A stretch of 36,225 nt of DNA from NCBI RefSeq assembly GCF_004944975.1, contig NZ_SPQG01000004.1, positions 21,867-58,091 on the forward strand. Reading direction: 5' to 3'. Positions 15,448-24,115 of the stretch are shown here, piece by piece. How positions within the stretch are numbered: position 1 is the stretch's first letter; every line of letters begins with the position of its first letter. The notes beneath the pieces were generated by a model that saw only the letters and a program-made list of their open reading frames with translations, was not told the origin of the DNA and searched no databases. A program made the translations under genes and the position numbers. Origin of the DNA: Halorhabdus amylolytica (GTDB lineage Archaea > Halobacteriota > Halobacteria > Halobacteriales > Haloarculaceae).

Positions 15448-15525
15448 ATGAGCGGCGTGTTCAGCGGCTTTCCACTCGATCGTGTAATGCGACCGGGACG
15501 AGAAACGGAGGGTTCGATCGGATGA
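15448..15525 (+). CDS. Micro-ORF (25 codons) leading into usp, ATGA-linked
   Basis: The frame begins ATG AGC GGC GTG TTC (MSGVF...) and ends GGA TGA, with the TGA overlapping the usp ATG as ATGA. The start codon is 30 bases after a strong TATA element, so it would be the first codon of a leaderless message. It has no known domain. The peptide is mixed, with several Arg and Gly. It may be a leader whose translation delivers ribosomes to usp. It could also be chance in GC-rich DNA. Confidence 0.35.
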   Translation: MSGVFSGFPLDRVMRPGRETEGSIG

Positions 15526-15938
15526 CCGAGACGCTGACGGCGCACCTGGCCGTTCCGGTCGCGAACGACGAGGACGCACGCGCAACGGCTGGGGCACTCC
15601 AGGCCTACGAGTTCGACCGCGTCACGGCAGTCCACGTCGTCGAGAAGGGCGGCGGCACGCTAGACAAAATCCCACTCGAACAGGCCGAGGAACAGGCCGA
15701 AGAGGCCTTCGAAGCGTTCCGAGACGTGATCCCCGACGCCGAGTCAGCGGTCGTCTATCACACAGACATTGTCGAAGGCATTTTCGAGGCGGCGACGGAC
15801 CTCTCGGCGAGTGCGATTGCATTCCATCCCCGAGGCGGCAGTCGACTCACCCAGTTCCTCGAGGGGGATCCGGCCCTGAAACTCGTCACAGAGGCGGACC
15901 GACCGGTAATCGCACTGCCGGAAGAACACGACGAATGA
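15522..15938 (+). CDS. Universal stress (UspA) family protein
   Basis: The 138-residue single-domain protein has the Usp alpha/beta layout, with a start strand LTAHLAVPVANDEDA, the VTAVHVVEKGGG strand, a helix with QAEEQAEEAFEAF, and a SAIAFHPRGG end. The classical ATP-binding motif G-2x-G-9x-G-S/T is poorly kept, so nucleotide binding is doubtful. ATG 15522 is chosen because the domain begins there; the open frame back to 15375 has no better start. It is the first full gene of a unit with a permease that carries two Usp domains, so it may modulate that transporter. Confidence 0.85.
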   Translation: MTETLTAHLAVPVANDEDARATAGALQAYEFDRVTAVHVVEKGGGTLDKIPLEQAEEQAEEAFEAFRDVIPDAESAVVYHTDIVEGIFEAATDLSASAIAFHPRGGSRLTQFLEGDPALKLVTEADRPVIALPEEHDE

Positions 15939-15994
15939 TCGTCGAAACGACTGCACAAACGGCCGTGCCGTATCGAGGAGGGAACCGCCAATGA
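15935..15994 (+). CDS. Micro-ORF (19 codons) bridging usp and the permease gene
   Basis: The ATG overlaps the usp stop as ATGA (15935-15938), and the frame runs 19 codons (MIVETTAQTAVPYRGGNRQ). Its TGA overlaps the permease ATG as ATGA (15991-15994). It therefore fills the 52-base gap exactly and would pass ribosomes from usp to the permease. There is also an AGGAGGG sequence about 8-14 bases before the permease ATG, so direct initiation is possible too. No domain is recognisable. Confidence 0.35.
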   Translation: MIVETTAQTAVPYRGGNRQ

Positions 15995-18369
15995 GTGAGA
16001 GCGAACAGGAACTGGCCCGGGACCTGGGCTTTCTGGAAGCCTACACGATCGGGCTGGGGACGATGATCGGTGCGGGTATCTTCGTGTTGCCCAGCATCGC
16101 TGCCGATGCCGCCGGGCCGGCGGCGATGGTCTCGTTCGCCCTCGGTGGCGTCGTCTCGCTACTCGCGGCCCTCTCGCTGTCGGAACTCGCCACGGGGATG
16201 CCCAAAGCCGGCGGGAGCTACTACTACGTCAACCGGGCGATGGGCCCGTTCTTCGGCAGCATCGTCGGCTGGGGCATGTGGGCCGGGCTGACCTTCGCAA
16301 GCGCCTTCTACATGCTCGGGTTCGGCCAGTATCTCCTGCCATTGCTGACGCCGCATATCGACTTCCTCGCGTCGATGTCCGGGGTCGGCAAGAGTGTCGC
16401 GGCACTGGTGATGGCTGCCCTGCTGACGGGCGTCAACTACTACGGTGTCAAGGAGACCGGTGACCTCCAGAACGTTATCGTGATAACCCTCGTCGTGTTG
16501 ATCGTGGGCTTTCTCTCGCTTGGCTTGTTCAGCGGCCCGACGATCGGTGAGTTCAACCCCCACGGCTGGCCGGCGGTCGCCGCGACAGTCGGAACGGTCT
16601 ACGTCTCTTTCATCGGCTTCGAGGTGATCGCGACCAGCGCCGAGGAGATCAAGAACCCGAGTCGGAACTTGCCGCTATCGATGATCGCCGCGGTCGTCAC
16701 GCCGACGATCCTCTACGTCGGCGTCATGTTCGTCTCGACGGGGACGATTTCGCTGGATGTCCTGGCAAATTCGGAAGTGCCGGTCAAAATCGTGGCCGAA
16801 GAGATTCTTCCCGGGTTCGCGTCGTTCGTCCCCGGGCTGTCACCGTCGTTGCTCGCAGCTATCGGCGGGACGGTAATGATCCTCGGGGCCGTCCTGGCGA
16901 CGATCTCCAGCGCGAACGCGTCGATCCTCTCGGCGGCCCGGGTCAACTTCGCGATGGGCCGGGACAAGATCCTCATCGACTGGCTCAACGAAGTTCACAG
17001 CCGCTTCCGGACGCCCTACCGCGCGATCACAGTGACTGGAATCATCACTCTCGTCCTGATCGCTGTCGGGGTCGGGATCGGGACCCTCGCCGAGGTGGCG
17101 AGTTTCATGTATCTCGTGACGTATGCTCTCGTTCACGTCGCCGTCGTCGTCCTGCGACGGGCGAATCCCGACTCCTACGAACCGACGTTCGAGATCCCGT
17201 CGGTGCTGTACCCCGTGGTTCCGATCCTCGGGGCGGCGGCCTGTCTTGGCGTCCTCGTGCAGATGTCGACGAATATGGTTCCGTACACGCTTGCGGTCGG
17301 GAGCCTGAGTGTGACCGTCCCGTTCCAGTTGACGGTCGTCGGGATGATCGGGATCGTGCTGATCGCATTCGGTGTCACCTGGTACTATCTCTACGCCCGT
17401 GATCGGGCGCCATCACAGAGTCTCGTCGGCGACGCGATCGCGCCAGCACCGACGACTGCCGCGGACGGTGACGGCGTTTACCGGGTGGTCGTCTCTATCG
17501 CGAACCCCGAGACTGAACGCGATCTCCTTCGGAAAGCAGCAGCGAGCGCTCACGCACACGATGGAGATGCCGAGATCGTCGCCGTCAACGTCATCGAGGT
17601 GCCCGACCAGACCTCACTCGCCCAGGATCTCACCTTCGAGGAGGAACGCGTCGACCGTCAGCAGGAACTGTTGGAGGCCGCCCGGGACGTGGCGACGGAT
17701 CTCGATGTCGGCCTACGGACGCGGGCGATCGTCGGCCGCGATGCCGCGTCGGCAGTTCTCAACGTCGTCGAGGAGGAGAACGCCGATCAGGTACTACTCG
17801 GCTGGACCGGCAAGCGCAGTCGCCGTGACCACGTGCTCGGATCGACTATCGATCCCGTCGTGAGTCGCGCCACGTGTGACGTCACGCTCGTCAAACGCGG
17901 GGCGGCGGCCGACAGCGACGAAGAAGTCATGGTCCTGGCCGGAGAGGGGCCACACGCTCCTGTCGCCGCCCAGCGGGCCGCCGAGTACGTCGATGCCACC
18001 GATGGAGCGTCCCTGACGCTGTTGAACGTCCAGCCGCCGGCTGAGGGGGACGAAGCCGCCGCTTCGCCGGTCGAAGAGGGCGAAGCATTGATCGAGAACC
18101 TCATCGAGCGAGCCGATTTGACCGAGACGACCTACGAGACCCGCGTCGTCGTCGAGGAGGATGCCGAGGACGCGATCATCGAGGCGGCCGCGGAGTACGA
18201 TACCGTCTGTGCCGGCGCGACCCGGGAGAGTGCGATCTCCCAGGCCCTGTTCGGTTCGCTGCCGGAACGCCTCGGGACGGAGCTCGATCGAACGGTCGTC
18301 GTCGCGCGGGGATCGGAACGTTCACCCATGTCGATCCGGGACGCTATCATCAAACGACTGGAGGGATAG
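15991..18369 (+). CDS. APC-family amino-acid permease fused to two Usp domains
   Basis: The 792-residue protein begins with a permease of about 12 membrane segments (about residues 15-475). The first carries the APC motif GLGTMIGAGIFVLPS, and a GFEVIATSAEEIKNPSRNLP loop is typical. It is probably a cation/amino-acid transporter of the cytoplasmic membrane. Two Usp domains follow, at about 490-640 (VYRVVVSIANPETERDLL...VTLVKRG) and 645-780 (MVLAGEGPHAPVAAQRAA...RTVVVARG). The first keeps LLGWTGKRSRRDHVLGSTID, close to the nucleotide-binding G-S motif; the second is more degenerate. Such fusions let nucleotide state or stress control transport. The next gene, trkA, starts 5 bases after the stop. 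Confidence 0.9.
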   Translation: MSESEQELARDLGFLEAYTIGLGTMIGAGIFVLPSIAADAAGPAAMVSFALGGVVSLLAALSLSELATGMPKAGGSYYYVNRAMGPFFGSIVGWGMWAGLTFASAFYMLGFGQYLLPLLTPHIDFLASMSGVGKSVAALVMAALLTGVNYYGVKETGDLQNVIVITLVVLIVGFLSLGLFSGPTIGEFNPHGWPAVAATVGTVYVSFIGFEVIATSAEEIKNPSRNLPLSMIAAVVTPTILYVGVMFVSTGTISLDVLANSEVPVKIVAEEILPGFASFVPGLSPSLLAAIGGTVMILGAVLATISSANASILSAARVNFAMGRDKILIDWLNEVHSRFRTPYRAITVTGIITLVLIAVGVGIGTLAEVASFMYLVTYALVHVAVVVLRRANPDSYEPTFEIPSVLYPVVPILGAAACLGVLVQMSTNMVPYTLAVGSLSVTVPFQLTVVGMIGIVLIAFGVTWYYLYARDRAPSQSLVGDAIAPAPTTAADGDGVYRVVVSIANPETERDLLRKAAASAHAHDGDAEIVAVNVIEVPDQTSLAQDLTFEEERVDRQQELLEAARDVATDLDVGLRTRAIVGRDAASAVLNVVEEENADQVLLGWTGKRSRRDHVLGSTIDPVVSRATCDVTLVKRGAAADSDEEVMVLAGEGPHAPVAAQRAAEYVDATDGASLTLLNVQPPAEGDEAAASPVEEGEALIENLIERADLTETTYETRVVVEEDAEDAIIEAAAEYDTVCAGATRESAISQALFGSLPERLGTELDRTVVVARGSERSPMSIRDAIIKRLEG

Positions 18370-18374
18370 CGAGT

Positions 18375-19064
18375 ATGTATATCATCATCGTCGGCGCGGG
18401 CGACATCGGGACGCCGTTGATCGACATCGCGACGCGCTCGGGAAACGAGGTCGTCGTCATCGAACGAAACAACGAGCGGGCGAACCGCGCCGCCGACCGG
18501 TTCGACTGCCTCGTCCTCAACGCCGACGCGACGACCAAGGACACGCTGGCTGACGCCGGTGCCGAGCAGGCCGACGCCATGATCTCGACGACCGACCGGG
18601 ACGCGACGAACATCATGGTCTGTCTGCTTGCAAAGGAGTTCGATATCCCGGCGATCCTCTCGGTCGTCCACACCCCCGAACACATGAACCTCTTCGAGCA
18701 GATCGGCGTCAACACGATGGAAAACCCCCAGCAGCTCATCGCCGAATATCTCTACCGGGCTGTCGCGCGGCCGGCGATCGTCGACTACATGCGCATCGGC
18801 GAGGATGCCGAGGTCTTCGAAATCTCCGTCACGGAAAACGCACCTATTGCCGGCAAGACACTCCAGGAGACAGCCGACGAGGATCTGTTGTCGGACGACG
18901 TGCTCGTCGTCGCGATCGAACGCGAGAGCGCCAGCGAACCCATCACCCCGCGCGGGAACACGACGATCCACGCTGGCGATCTCCTGACTGTCTATTCGGC
19001 TGTCGGCGCAGAGCCGGAAATCACGGACATCTTCGGGCACTACGAGGACCGGACGGTCGAGTGA
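18375..19064 (+). CDS. Single-lobe TrkA potassium channel regulator (copy 2)
   Basis: The 229-residue protein has one RCK unit. A Rossmann domain (YIIIVGAGDIGTPLIDIA, with GAGDIG at about 7-12) covers about 1-135. An RCK_C domain follows at about 145-225 (VFEISVTENAPIAGKTL...PRGNTTIHAGDLLTVYS). It is half the length of the copy at 13032-14378, so a ring would need twice as many chains. It starts 5 bases after the permease stop and is 35 bases before trkH, so all are one transcript. It probably gates the TrkH of the same unit, and it may also act on the permease. Confidence 0.9.
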   Translation: MYIIIVGAGDIGTPLIDIATRSGNEVVVIERNNERANRAADRFDCLVLNADATTKDTLADAGAEQADAMISTTDRDATNIMVCLLAKEFDIPAILSVVHTPEHMNLFEQIGVNTMENPQQLIAEYLYRAVARPAIVDYMRIGEDAEVFEISVTENAPIAGKTLQETADEDLLSDDVLVVAIERESASEPITPRGNTTIHAGDLLTVYSAVGAEPEITDIFGHYEDRTVE

Positions 19065-19099
19065 TCTGAAGCGTCGCCCCGAATCGATACCACATAGCC

Positions 19100-20641
19100 A
19101 TGAACGGAACGACAGCAACGGTCGGACGCGACGTCGGTCGCATCCTCGAAGCACTCGGCGGGCTGATGATCGTCTCGATCGTCGTGTCACTCGTCTGGAG
19201 GGAGTGGTTCGGCGCCGTCGCCTTCGGTGCCTCGGCACTCGTCCCGTTGGCTGTCGGCTACGGACTCCACCGTCGCTTCGCGGATGCTGACTCGCCCTCG
19301 CGCTTACACGGGATGGTCGTCGCCGCCACGGGTTGGCTTCTCGTGGGTGTGTTCGGCTCGCTCCCGTTTCTCCTGGTCGCCTGGGGCGTCCACCTCGGCC
19401 TTCCGACGACGATCGAGGGGACGCCCACCCTCGCGGCTTTCCGGGATCCACTCAACGCCGTCTTCGAGTCGACGAGTGGCTTCACCGGAACCGGCCTCAC
19501 GATGACTGATAACGAGGAAGTACTTCCCCGCAGTCTCCAGTGGTGGCGAACGTTCATCGAGTGGATCGGCGGCGTCGGGGTGATCGTCCTCACGACGGCG
19601 ATCCTCGCCCGGCCCGGCAGTGGCTCGCTGACGCTGTACGAGAGCGAGGCCCGATCCGAAAAGATCCACCCGAGCATCGTCTCGACGGTCCGGACGATCT
19701 GGTGGATCTTCCTCCTGTTTACCTTCGTCTCGATCCTCGTCCTCTGGCTGGTCGGGATGCCCATGTGGGACGCGATCAACCACGCCATGACCGCCCTCGC
19801 GACCGGCGGGTTCTCGGTCACGGACAACTCCATCGCGACCTACGACAGCGCCGCCATCGACGCGGCCCTGATCCCCATCATGTTGCTGGGCTCGATCGCC
19901 TTTCCCGTTCACTACCTGATTCTCCAGGGCGACCTCCGGAACTTCTATACGGACTTACAGACCCGCTGGGTGTTCATCTACATGAGTGCCGGATCGGCGT
20001 TGCTGTGGGCGTTCCTGTACGTTGGGCCCTACGACTCGCCGCTCCGGGCGGTGCGCTATGGCGTCTTCCAGTTCGTCTCGGCGGCGACCTGTACGGGCTT
20101 TCAGACGGCTGTCGACGCAACGAACGTCGCACTCGGGGCGTGGCCGGCCCAGGCTCAACTCCTCGTTGCGTTCGGCATGTTCGTCGGTGGAGCAGCCGGG
20201 TCGACCGTCGGCGGGATCAAAATCATCCGCGGGCTGACTCTGATCAAGGGTATCCGCTATCACGTCGCCGACGTCTTCTATCCGGACAGTGCTGTCCGTC
20301 GGCTGAACATCAACGGACGTCGCCTGACCGAGACGGAAGCCAACCGAGAGTTCGTCGAGGCGACGATCATCGCCGTGCTCTGGACGACCTTCCTCGTCGT
20401 CGGCACCGTCCTGCTGTTGGTCATCCTGCCGACCGAGAAGTTCTCGCTGGCGAACGCCGTCTTCGAGGTTGCGAGCGCCCAGGGTAACGTCGGGCTCTCT
20501 TCAGGCATCACTGGCCCTGACTCGCTGCCGACGGTCGGGAAAGTCGCCTTCCTCGGACACATGTGGATCGGTCGTCTCGAGATCATCCCGATTCTCGTCG
20601 CGTTGCGGACGCTGCTCAATCGTGGGGGAATGTACCCATGA
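19100..20641 (+). CDS. Trk-type potassium uptake membrane subunit TrkH (copy 2)
   Basis: The 513-residue membrane protein has the four-repeat TrkH architecture. The selectivity loops read TSGFTGTGLT, MTALATGGFS, ATCTGFQT and AQGNVGLSS, with the central glycine in each. The final MWIGRLEIIPILVAL is typical. Loop 1 has TGTG where copy 1 has TTTG, and loop 4 has NVGLSSG against NVGPGFG, so conductance or ion preference may differ. The stop overlaps the ATG of a 67-residue membrane protein by four bases. The 35-base gap after trkA contains no obvious Shine-Dalgarno sequence. Confidence 0.93.
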   Translation: MNGTTATVGRDVGRILEALGGLMIVSIVVSLVWREWFGAVAFGASALVPLAVGYGLHRRFADADSPSRLHGMVVAATGWLLVGVFGSLPFLLVAWGVHLGLPTTIEGTPTLAAFRDPLNAVFESTSGFTGTGLTMTDNEEVLPRSLQWWRTFIEWIGGVGVIVLTTAILARPGSGSLTLYESEARSEKIHPSIVSTVRTIWWIFLLFTFVSILVLWLVGMPMWDAINHAMTALATGGFSVTDNSIATYDSAAIDAALIPIMLLGSIAFPVHYLILQGDLRNFYTDLQTRWVFIYMSAGSALLWAFLYVGPYDSPLRAVRYGVFQFVSAATCTGFQTAVDATNVALGAWPAQAQLLVAFGMFVGGAAGSTVGGIKIIRGLTLIKGIRYHVADVFYPDSAVRRLNINGRRLTETEANREFVEATIIAVLWTTFLVVGTVLLLVILPTEKFSLANAVFEVASAQGNVGLSSGITGPDSLPTVGKVAFLGHMWIGRLEIIPILVALRTLLNRGGMYP

Positions 20642-20841
20642 ACGTCCGGGACCTCCCAATCGTCAGGACGATCTACGAATCGGGTGCCGACGACCGGGTG
20701 TTCGACGGGTTGCTGCTGGCCGGCCCGTTCGTCGTGGTCCTGATCGCGGGACTGGGTCGCTCGTTCGTCACGGAATTGCTCGCAGTGGCGTACGTCGGCG
20801 TCTTCCTCGGGTACGTTCTGTATCGCGGAATACGTGGCTGA
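20638..20841 (+). CDS. Small two-helix membrane protein linked to TrkH
   Basis: The 67-residue protein has a short charged N-terminus (MNVRDLPIVRTIYESGADDR). Two hydrophobic segments follow, GLLLAGPFVVVLIAGLG at about 24-40 and LLAVAYVGVFLGYVLYRG at about 47-64. It starts by ATGA overlap with trkH, so it is made together with the channel and could be an accessory subunit. I do not recognise a family. It was chosen from ATG 20638 because the frame further upstream lies inside trkH. Confidence 0.7.
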   Translation: MNVRDLPIVRTIYESGADDRVFDGLLLAGPFVVVLIAGLGRSFVTELLAVAYVGVFLGYVLYRGIRG

Positions 20842-21017
20842 TCCTGGCGGACTTGCCACGACGATCTATCGTCACGTTGCACTTCGACGGGTTCTTTGAA
20901 AACGCTCCGCCGCCGTTCGTGGATGGTCCGAGAGGCGCTTGGTCCTCACGGGACCCACCCACATCGATACCGGCGACTACCGAGAGGAGCTGTCTGTCCG
21001 GACGCTTCGATACACCT

Positions 21018-21042
21018 CGAAAAAACCCGTCGACGAAAAATC
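21018..21042 (-). terminator. Oligo-T terminator after secY
   Basis: On the minus strand a T5 (21040-21036) and a T6 (21025-21020) run follow the secY stop by 16 and 31 bases. Archaeal RNA polymerase stops at such tracts. The rest of the convergent gap 20842-21055 shows nothing I can name. Confidence 0.6.
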
Positions 21043-21055
21043 GATAGGACAGAAG

Positions 21056-22528
21056 TCAGCCGAACATCTGGCGCATCATCGGGTGCATCTCCATGAGCTG
21101 TTCCTCGGCGATCTCCTCGTAGAGCTTGTAGGTAATGCTCACGGTTAGCAGCAGGCCCGTCCCGGTAACGCCACCGATCGTGCCGAGCATGTTCGCCAGG
21201 ACGGCGAGCAGGCCGACCAGTGCGCCGCCGATGACCGTCACCTGTGGGATGTACCGCTCGAGGACCTTCTCAAGGACCCCGGGGTTCTGTCGGAAGCCGG
21301 GGATCTGCATACCGGAGTTCTGGATCTGTTGAGCCGTCGCCTCCGGCCCCATATCGGTCGTTTCGACCCAGAAAATGGCGAAGATCGCCCCACCGACGAT
21401 CATGACGGTGAGGTCGACCCCGACTCGGAGCAGTACCTTCCAGACCGGCTGAGACACCCCTCCGAGGAACCAGGCCCACTGGTCGATCGACTGGATGGGC
21501 GCCAGGTAGTAGAACAAGCCGCCGGTCACCTGGAGGCCAGCTTCAGTCTGCGTATACGTCCCGAGTAACGCTGGCATCGAATCCCCCAGCTGTGAGCGGA
21601 GGATCCGTCCGAACAGCTGAATGTTCATCTGGAGCGCCCGGACGAGAATCATCGGCAGGACGCTCGCGTAGATGAGCTTCACGGGGAAGCGACCGCGGGC
21701 CCCCTTCACGCGGGCGTGACTGAGGGGGATCTCGACACGGACCGACTCCGCGTACACGACGATCACGAAGATCGAAACGGTCGTGAGCAGAGCGACGATC
21801 TGACCCTGTCCGAAGAGCAGTCCGAGGAGTCCCTCGGTGGTCAACACCGAGGGAATGTCGCGGTACCCCAGTGCCATCGCGATCCAGGAAGGGATAAATC
21901 CCCAGTCGTTGGTCGGCGAGAGCTGTGGGATGGCGATCAACCCGCCCATGAGGCTCTGGCTGACGCCGGCGATGATGAACAGGCCGATCCCGCTGCCGAC
22001 GCCCCACTTGCTGATCACCTCGTCCATGTAGAGGATGAGGACACCGCCGACGGCGATCTGTGCGAACATGAGCCACTTCGTCCCCGTCGTGCCGAGTCCC
22101 AAGACTGATTCTGCCGGCAGGAAGTCGGCGGCGAACACCATCGGGAGCCCGGTCAAGAAGATCATCACGAGTACCAGCACCTTCTGGAGGCCCTGATAGA
22201 GCACCTGATCGCGCGGATTGTTCTGGGTGTCCAGTCCCAGCAGGTCCGCGCCGCCAAGCAACTGCAGGACGATGCTCGCCGTGACGATTGGCCCGATGCC
22301 GAGTTGCATGATCGTCCCCTGTCCGCCGGCGAGGATCGATCGGAACTGACCGAACGCGTCCGAGCCGCCGGTGCCGAGTCCGAACAGATAGACGTTGGTC
22401 AGGAAGAAATACAGCACCAAGACGCCGGCCGTCCAGCCCAGCTTGCGCTTGAACGGGACGTGTCGCTCCGGACGAGCGACTGACGGCATCCGCGTCAGCA
22501 GTGGTTCGGCGGTGTCCTTCCAGCTCAT
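21056..22528 (-). CDS. secY: Preprotein translocase subunit SecY
   Basis: The 490-residue protein is the pore subunit of the Sec translocon, with about ten membrane segments. The first follows RHVPFKRKLGWTAGVLVLYF. The QLGIGPIVTASIVLQLLGG segment is the conserved lateral-gate region near helix 2. The loop with SHARVKGARGRFPVKLIYAS is the ribosome-binding cytosolic loop. It is the last gene of the ribosomal protein run, starting 2 bases after L15, as in other archaea. Oligo-T tracts follow it. Confidence 0.97.
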   Translation of the reverse strand: MSWKDTAEPLLTRMPSVARPERHVPFKRKLGWTAGVLVLYFFLTNVYLFGLGTGGSDAFGQFRSILAGGQGTIMQLGIGPIVTASIVLQLLGGADLLGLDTQNNPRDQVLYQGLQKVLVLVMIFLTGLPMVFAADFLPAESVLGLGTTGTKWLMFAQIAVGGVLILYMDEVISKWGVGSGIGLFIIAGVSQSLMGGLIAIPQLSPTNDWGFIPSWIAMALGYRDIPSVLTTEGLLGLLFGQGQIVALLTTVSIFVIVVYAESVRVEIPLSHARVKGARGRFPVKLIYASVLPMILVRALQMNIQLFGRILRSQLGDSMPALLGTYTQTEAGLQVTGGLFYYLAPIQSIDQWAWFLGGVSQPVWKVLLRVGVDLTVMIVGGAIFAIFWVETTDMGPEATAQQIQNSGMQIPGFRQNPGVLEKVLERYIPQVTVIGGALVGLLAVLANMLGTIGGVTGTGLLLTVSITYKLYEEIAEEQLMEMHPMMRQMFG

Positions 22529-22530
22529 CC

Positions 22531-23016
22531 TTACTCGCTGTCGGCGTCGGCGTCCTCTTTATCCTGTCGTTGTTCGCCGCGCTCGCTCAACTCCGCACTC
22601 CCGCCGGCTGCCTCGAGTTTCTCTCTAGCACCGGCCGAGAACGCGTCGGCGACGACGATTAGCTCGTTGCGGACCTGGCCGGCACCGAGCACCTTCACGA
22701 CGTCGGCCTCGTGACCGTCCTCGACGACCTCGCGGGCGTCGATTTCGTACCCATCACCGGTTTCTTCGGCGAGACCGTCGGCGGCCAGCAGGGCCGCGTC
22801 CTCGTCCAGCGTCCGGACGTCGATCTCACGGACGTCCTCCTGGGCCTTCTCGGGACGCGTGAACCCGCTCTTGCCGAGCGCCGGGTGGTTGTGCATCTCG
22901 TGTTTGTCGCGACCGGCCGCTCCGCGGCCGCCGCGATGGCCCGCACCGCGACGGTTCTTGTGCGTTCCGCCGCCGTGCGTGCGCGAACCGCGCTGGCGCT
23001 TTTTCTTGTTGGTCAT
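22531..23016 (-). CDS. rplO: Ribosomal protein L15 (uL15)
   Basis: The 161-residue protein begins MTNKKKRQRGSRTHGGGTHK, the basic glycine-rich N-terminal tail that threads into 23S rRNA. It continues with GRGAAGRDKHEMHNHPALGK and a globular C-terminal part ending in an acidic stretch. The ATG at 23016 overlaps the L30 stop by one base (TAATG). The longer open frame to 23235 is run-on. It is a late-assembling large-subunit protein and precedes secY. Confidence 0.96.
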   Translation of the reverse strand: MTNKKKRQRGSRTHGGGTHKNRRGAGHRGGRGAAGRDKHEMHNHPALGKSGFTRPEKAQEDVREIDVRTLDEDAALLAADGLAEETGDGYEIDAREVVEDGHEADVVKVLGAGQVRNELIVVADAFSAGAREKLEAAGGSAELSERGEQRQDKEDADADSE

Positions 23017-23480
23017 TATCGCATCGCCTCCAGCAGATCGTCGATCTCCTCGGTCGTGTGATCGCCGAGCTGTCCGCCCTCCGTGGTCGGGTGCTTGATG
23101 CCGTCGTGGCCCTTCCGTGGCGGGTGAAGCCGTAACGTCGGCGACAACCCCGCCTCCTGCAGGGTCGTCTCCTCTTCGAGGAGCGCCTCGGCGAGCGCCG
23201 AGACGTCGTCGTAGTTCGTGTTCCAGCCGACCCACTCGTCGTCGATATCTTCCTCACCCTCAGCGGGTTCGGCCCGCCGTTCGAGGAGGAGTTCGACCGT
23301 CTCCACGGAGGGTTCTCCGTGGGCGACGACGTCGTGGACCTTCGTGATCATGCCGCCGTAGGCGTCGGTCTCGGGCACGAACGTCGCGTGATTGACGCGG
23401 CCGAGATTGAGCATCTCCAGCGTGTCGACGACATCGTCGCTGACATCGACCTCACCGCGCAACTGAACGAGCGCTTCCAT
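23016..23480 (-). CDS. rpmD: Ribosomal protein L30 (uL30), archaeal long form
   Basis: The 154-residue protein has the L30 ferredoxin-like core ([40 protein letters not shown]). It carries the long C-terminal arm with LRLHPPRKGHDGIKHPTTEGGQ found in archaea and eukaryotes. I chose ATG 23480 instead of the GTG at 23483 because it forms the TGATG overlap with the S5 stop. It is part of the spc cluster between S5 and L15. Confidence 0.96.
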   Translation of the reverse strand: MEALVQLRGEVDVSDDVVDTLEMLNLGRVNHATFVPETDAYGGMITKVHDVVAHGEPSVETVELLLERRAEPAEGEEDIDDEWVGWNTNYDDVSALAEALLEEETTLQEAGLSPTLRLHPPRKGHDGIKHPTTEGGQLGDHTTEEIDDLLEAMR

Positions 23481-24115
23481 CACTCGATCACCTCGCGCTC
23501 TTCGAAGGCATGCTCGGGAACGCGCGCCTCTGCGGTGTTGCGCAGAGCGTTGAACGTCGCCTTCGCGAAATTGACCGTCGTCCGCGTGTTCCCGCTACTT
23601 CGCGTCCAGATGTCTTCGATTCCGGCCAATTCCAGGACGTGCCGGACGGTCTCTCCGCCGGCCAGCCCCAGACCGCGCGGTGCAGGCTGGAGTTCGACCT
23701 CGACGCTGCCGGCCTTGCCCATGGTGCGCAGTGCGACCGTGTGTGGTCGCCCGCAGCCACATTCCCACGAGCCACAGCCCCGAGAGACGTCGATCAGGTT
23801 CAGCTTCGCGACCTCGATAGCCTTCTGGATCGCACCGCCGACCTGGTCGTCACGCCCCTCGGCGTAGCCGACGAGGCCGTCGCGGTTGCCCACCACGACG
23901 ACACACCGGAACTTCACCCGGCGGCCAGAGTCGGTCATTCGCTGGACCATGTTGATATCCAGTACTTCGTCTTCCAGCCCGGGGACGAGCTGGTCGACGA
24001 TCTCCGGTTCCTTCAGCGGCAGCCCGGCGTTCAGGGCGTCTCGCATCGAGTCGATCTCGCCCTCGACGACCTGTCGGCCGAGCCGCGTTCGTGGTTGCCA
24101 TCCGTCTGCGCTCAT
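23480..24115 (-). CDS. rpsE: Ribosomal protein S5 (uS5)
   Basis: The 211-residue protein is complete, with the double-stranded RNA-binding N-domain ([21 protein letters not shown]) and the C-domain ([21 protein letters not shown]). A cysteine cluster [14 protein letters not shown], seen in archaeal S5, lies in the loop between them. It takes part in decoding accuracy in the 30S subunit. The start overlaps L18 by four bases (ATGA). Confidence 0.97.
   Translation of the reverse strand: MSADGWQPRTRLGRQVVEGEIDSMRDALNAGLPLKEPEIVDQLVPGLEDEVLDINMVQRMTDSGRRVKFRCVVVVGNRDGLVGYAEGRDDQVGGAIQKAIEVAKLNLIDVSRGCGSWECGCGRPHTVALRTMGKAGSVEVELQPAPRGLGLAGGETVRHVLELAGIEDIWTRSSGNTRTTVNFAKATFNALRNTAEARVPEHAFEEREVIE

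Noticed and set aside
18132-19451. 439-codon minus-strand frame over the permease, trkA and trkH
   Set aside because: It spans three clear genes on the plus strand and has no domain.
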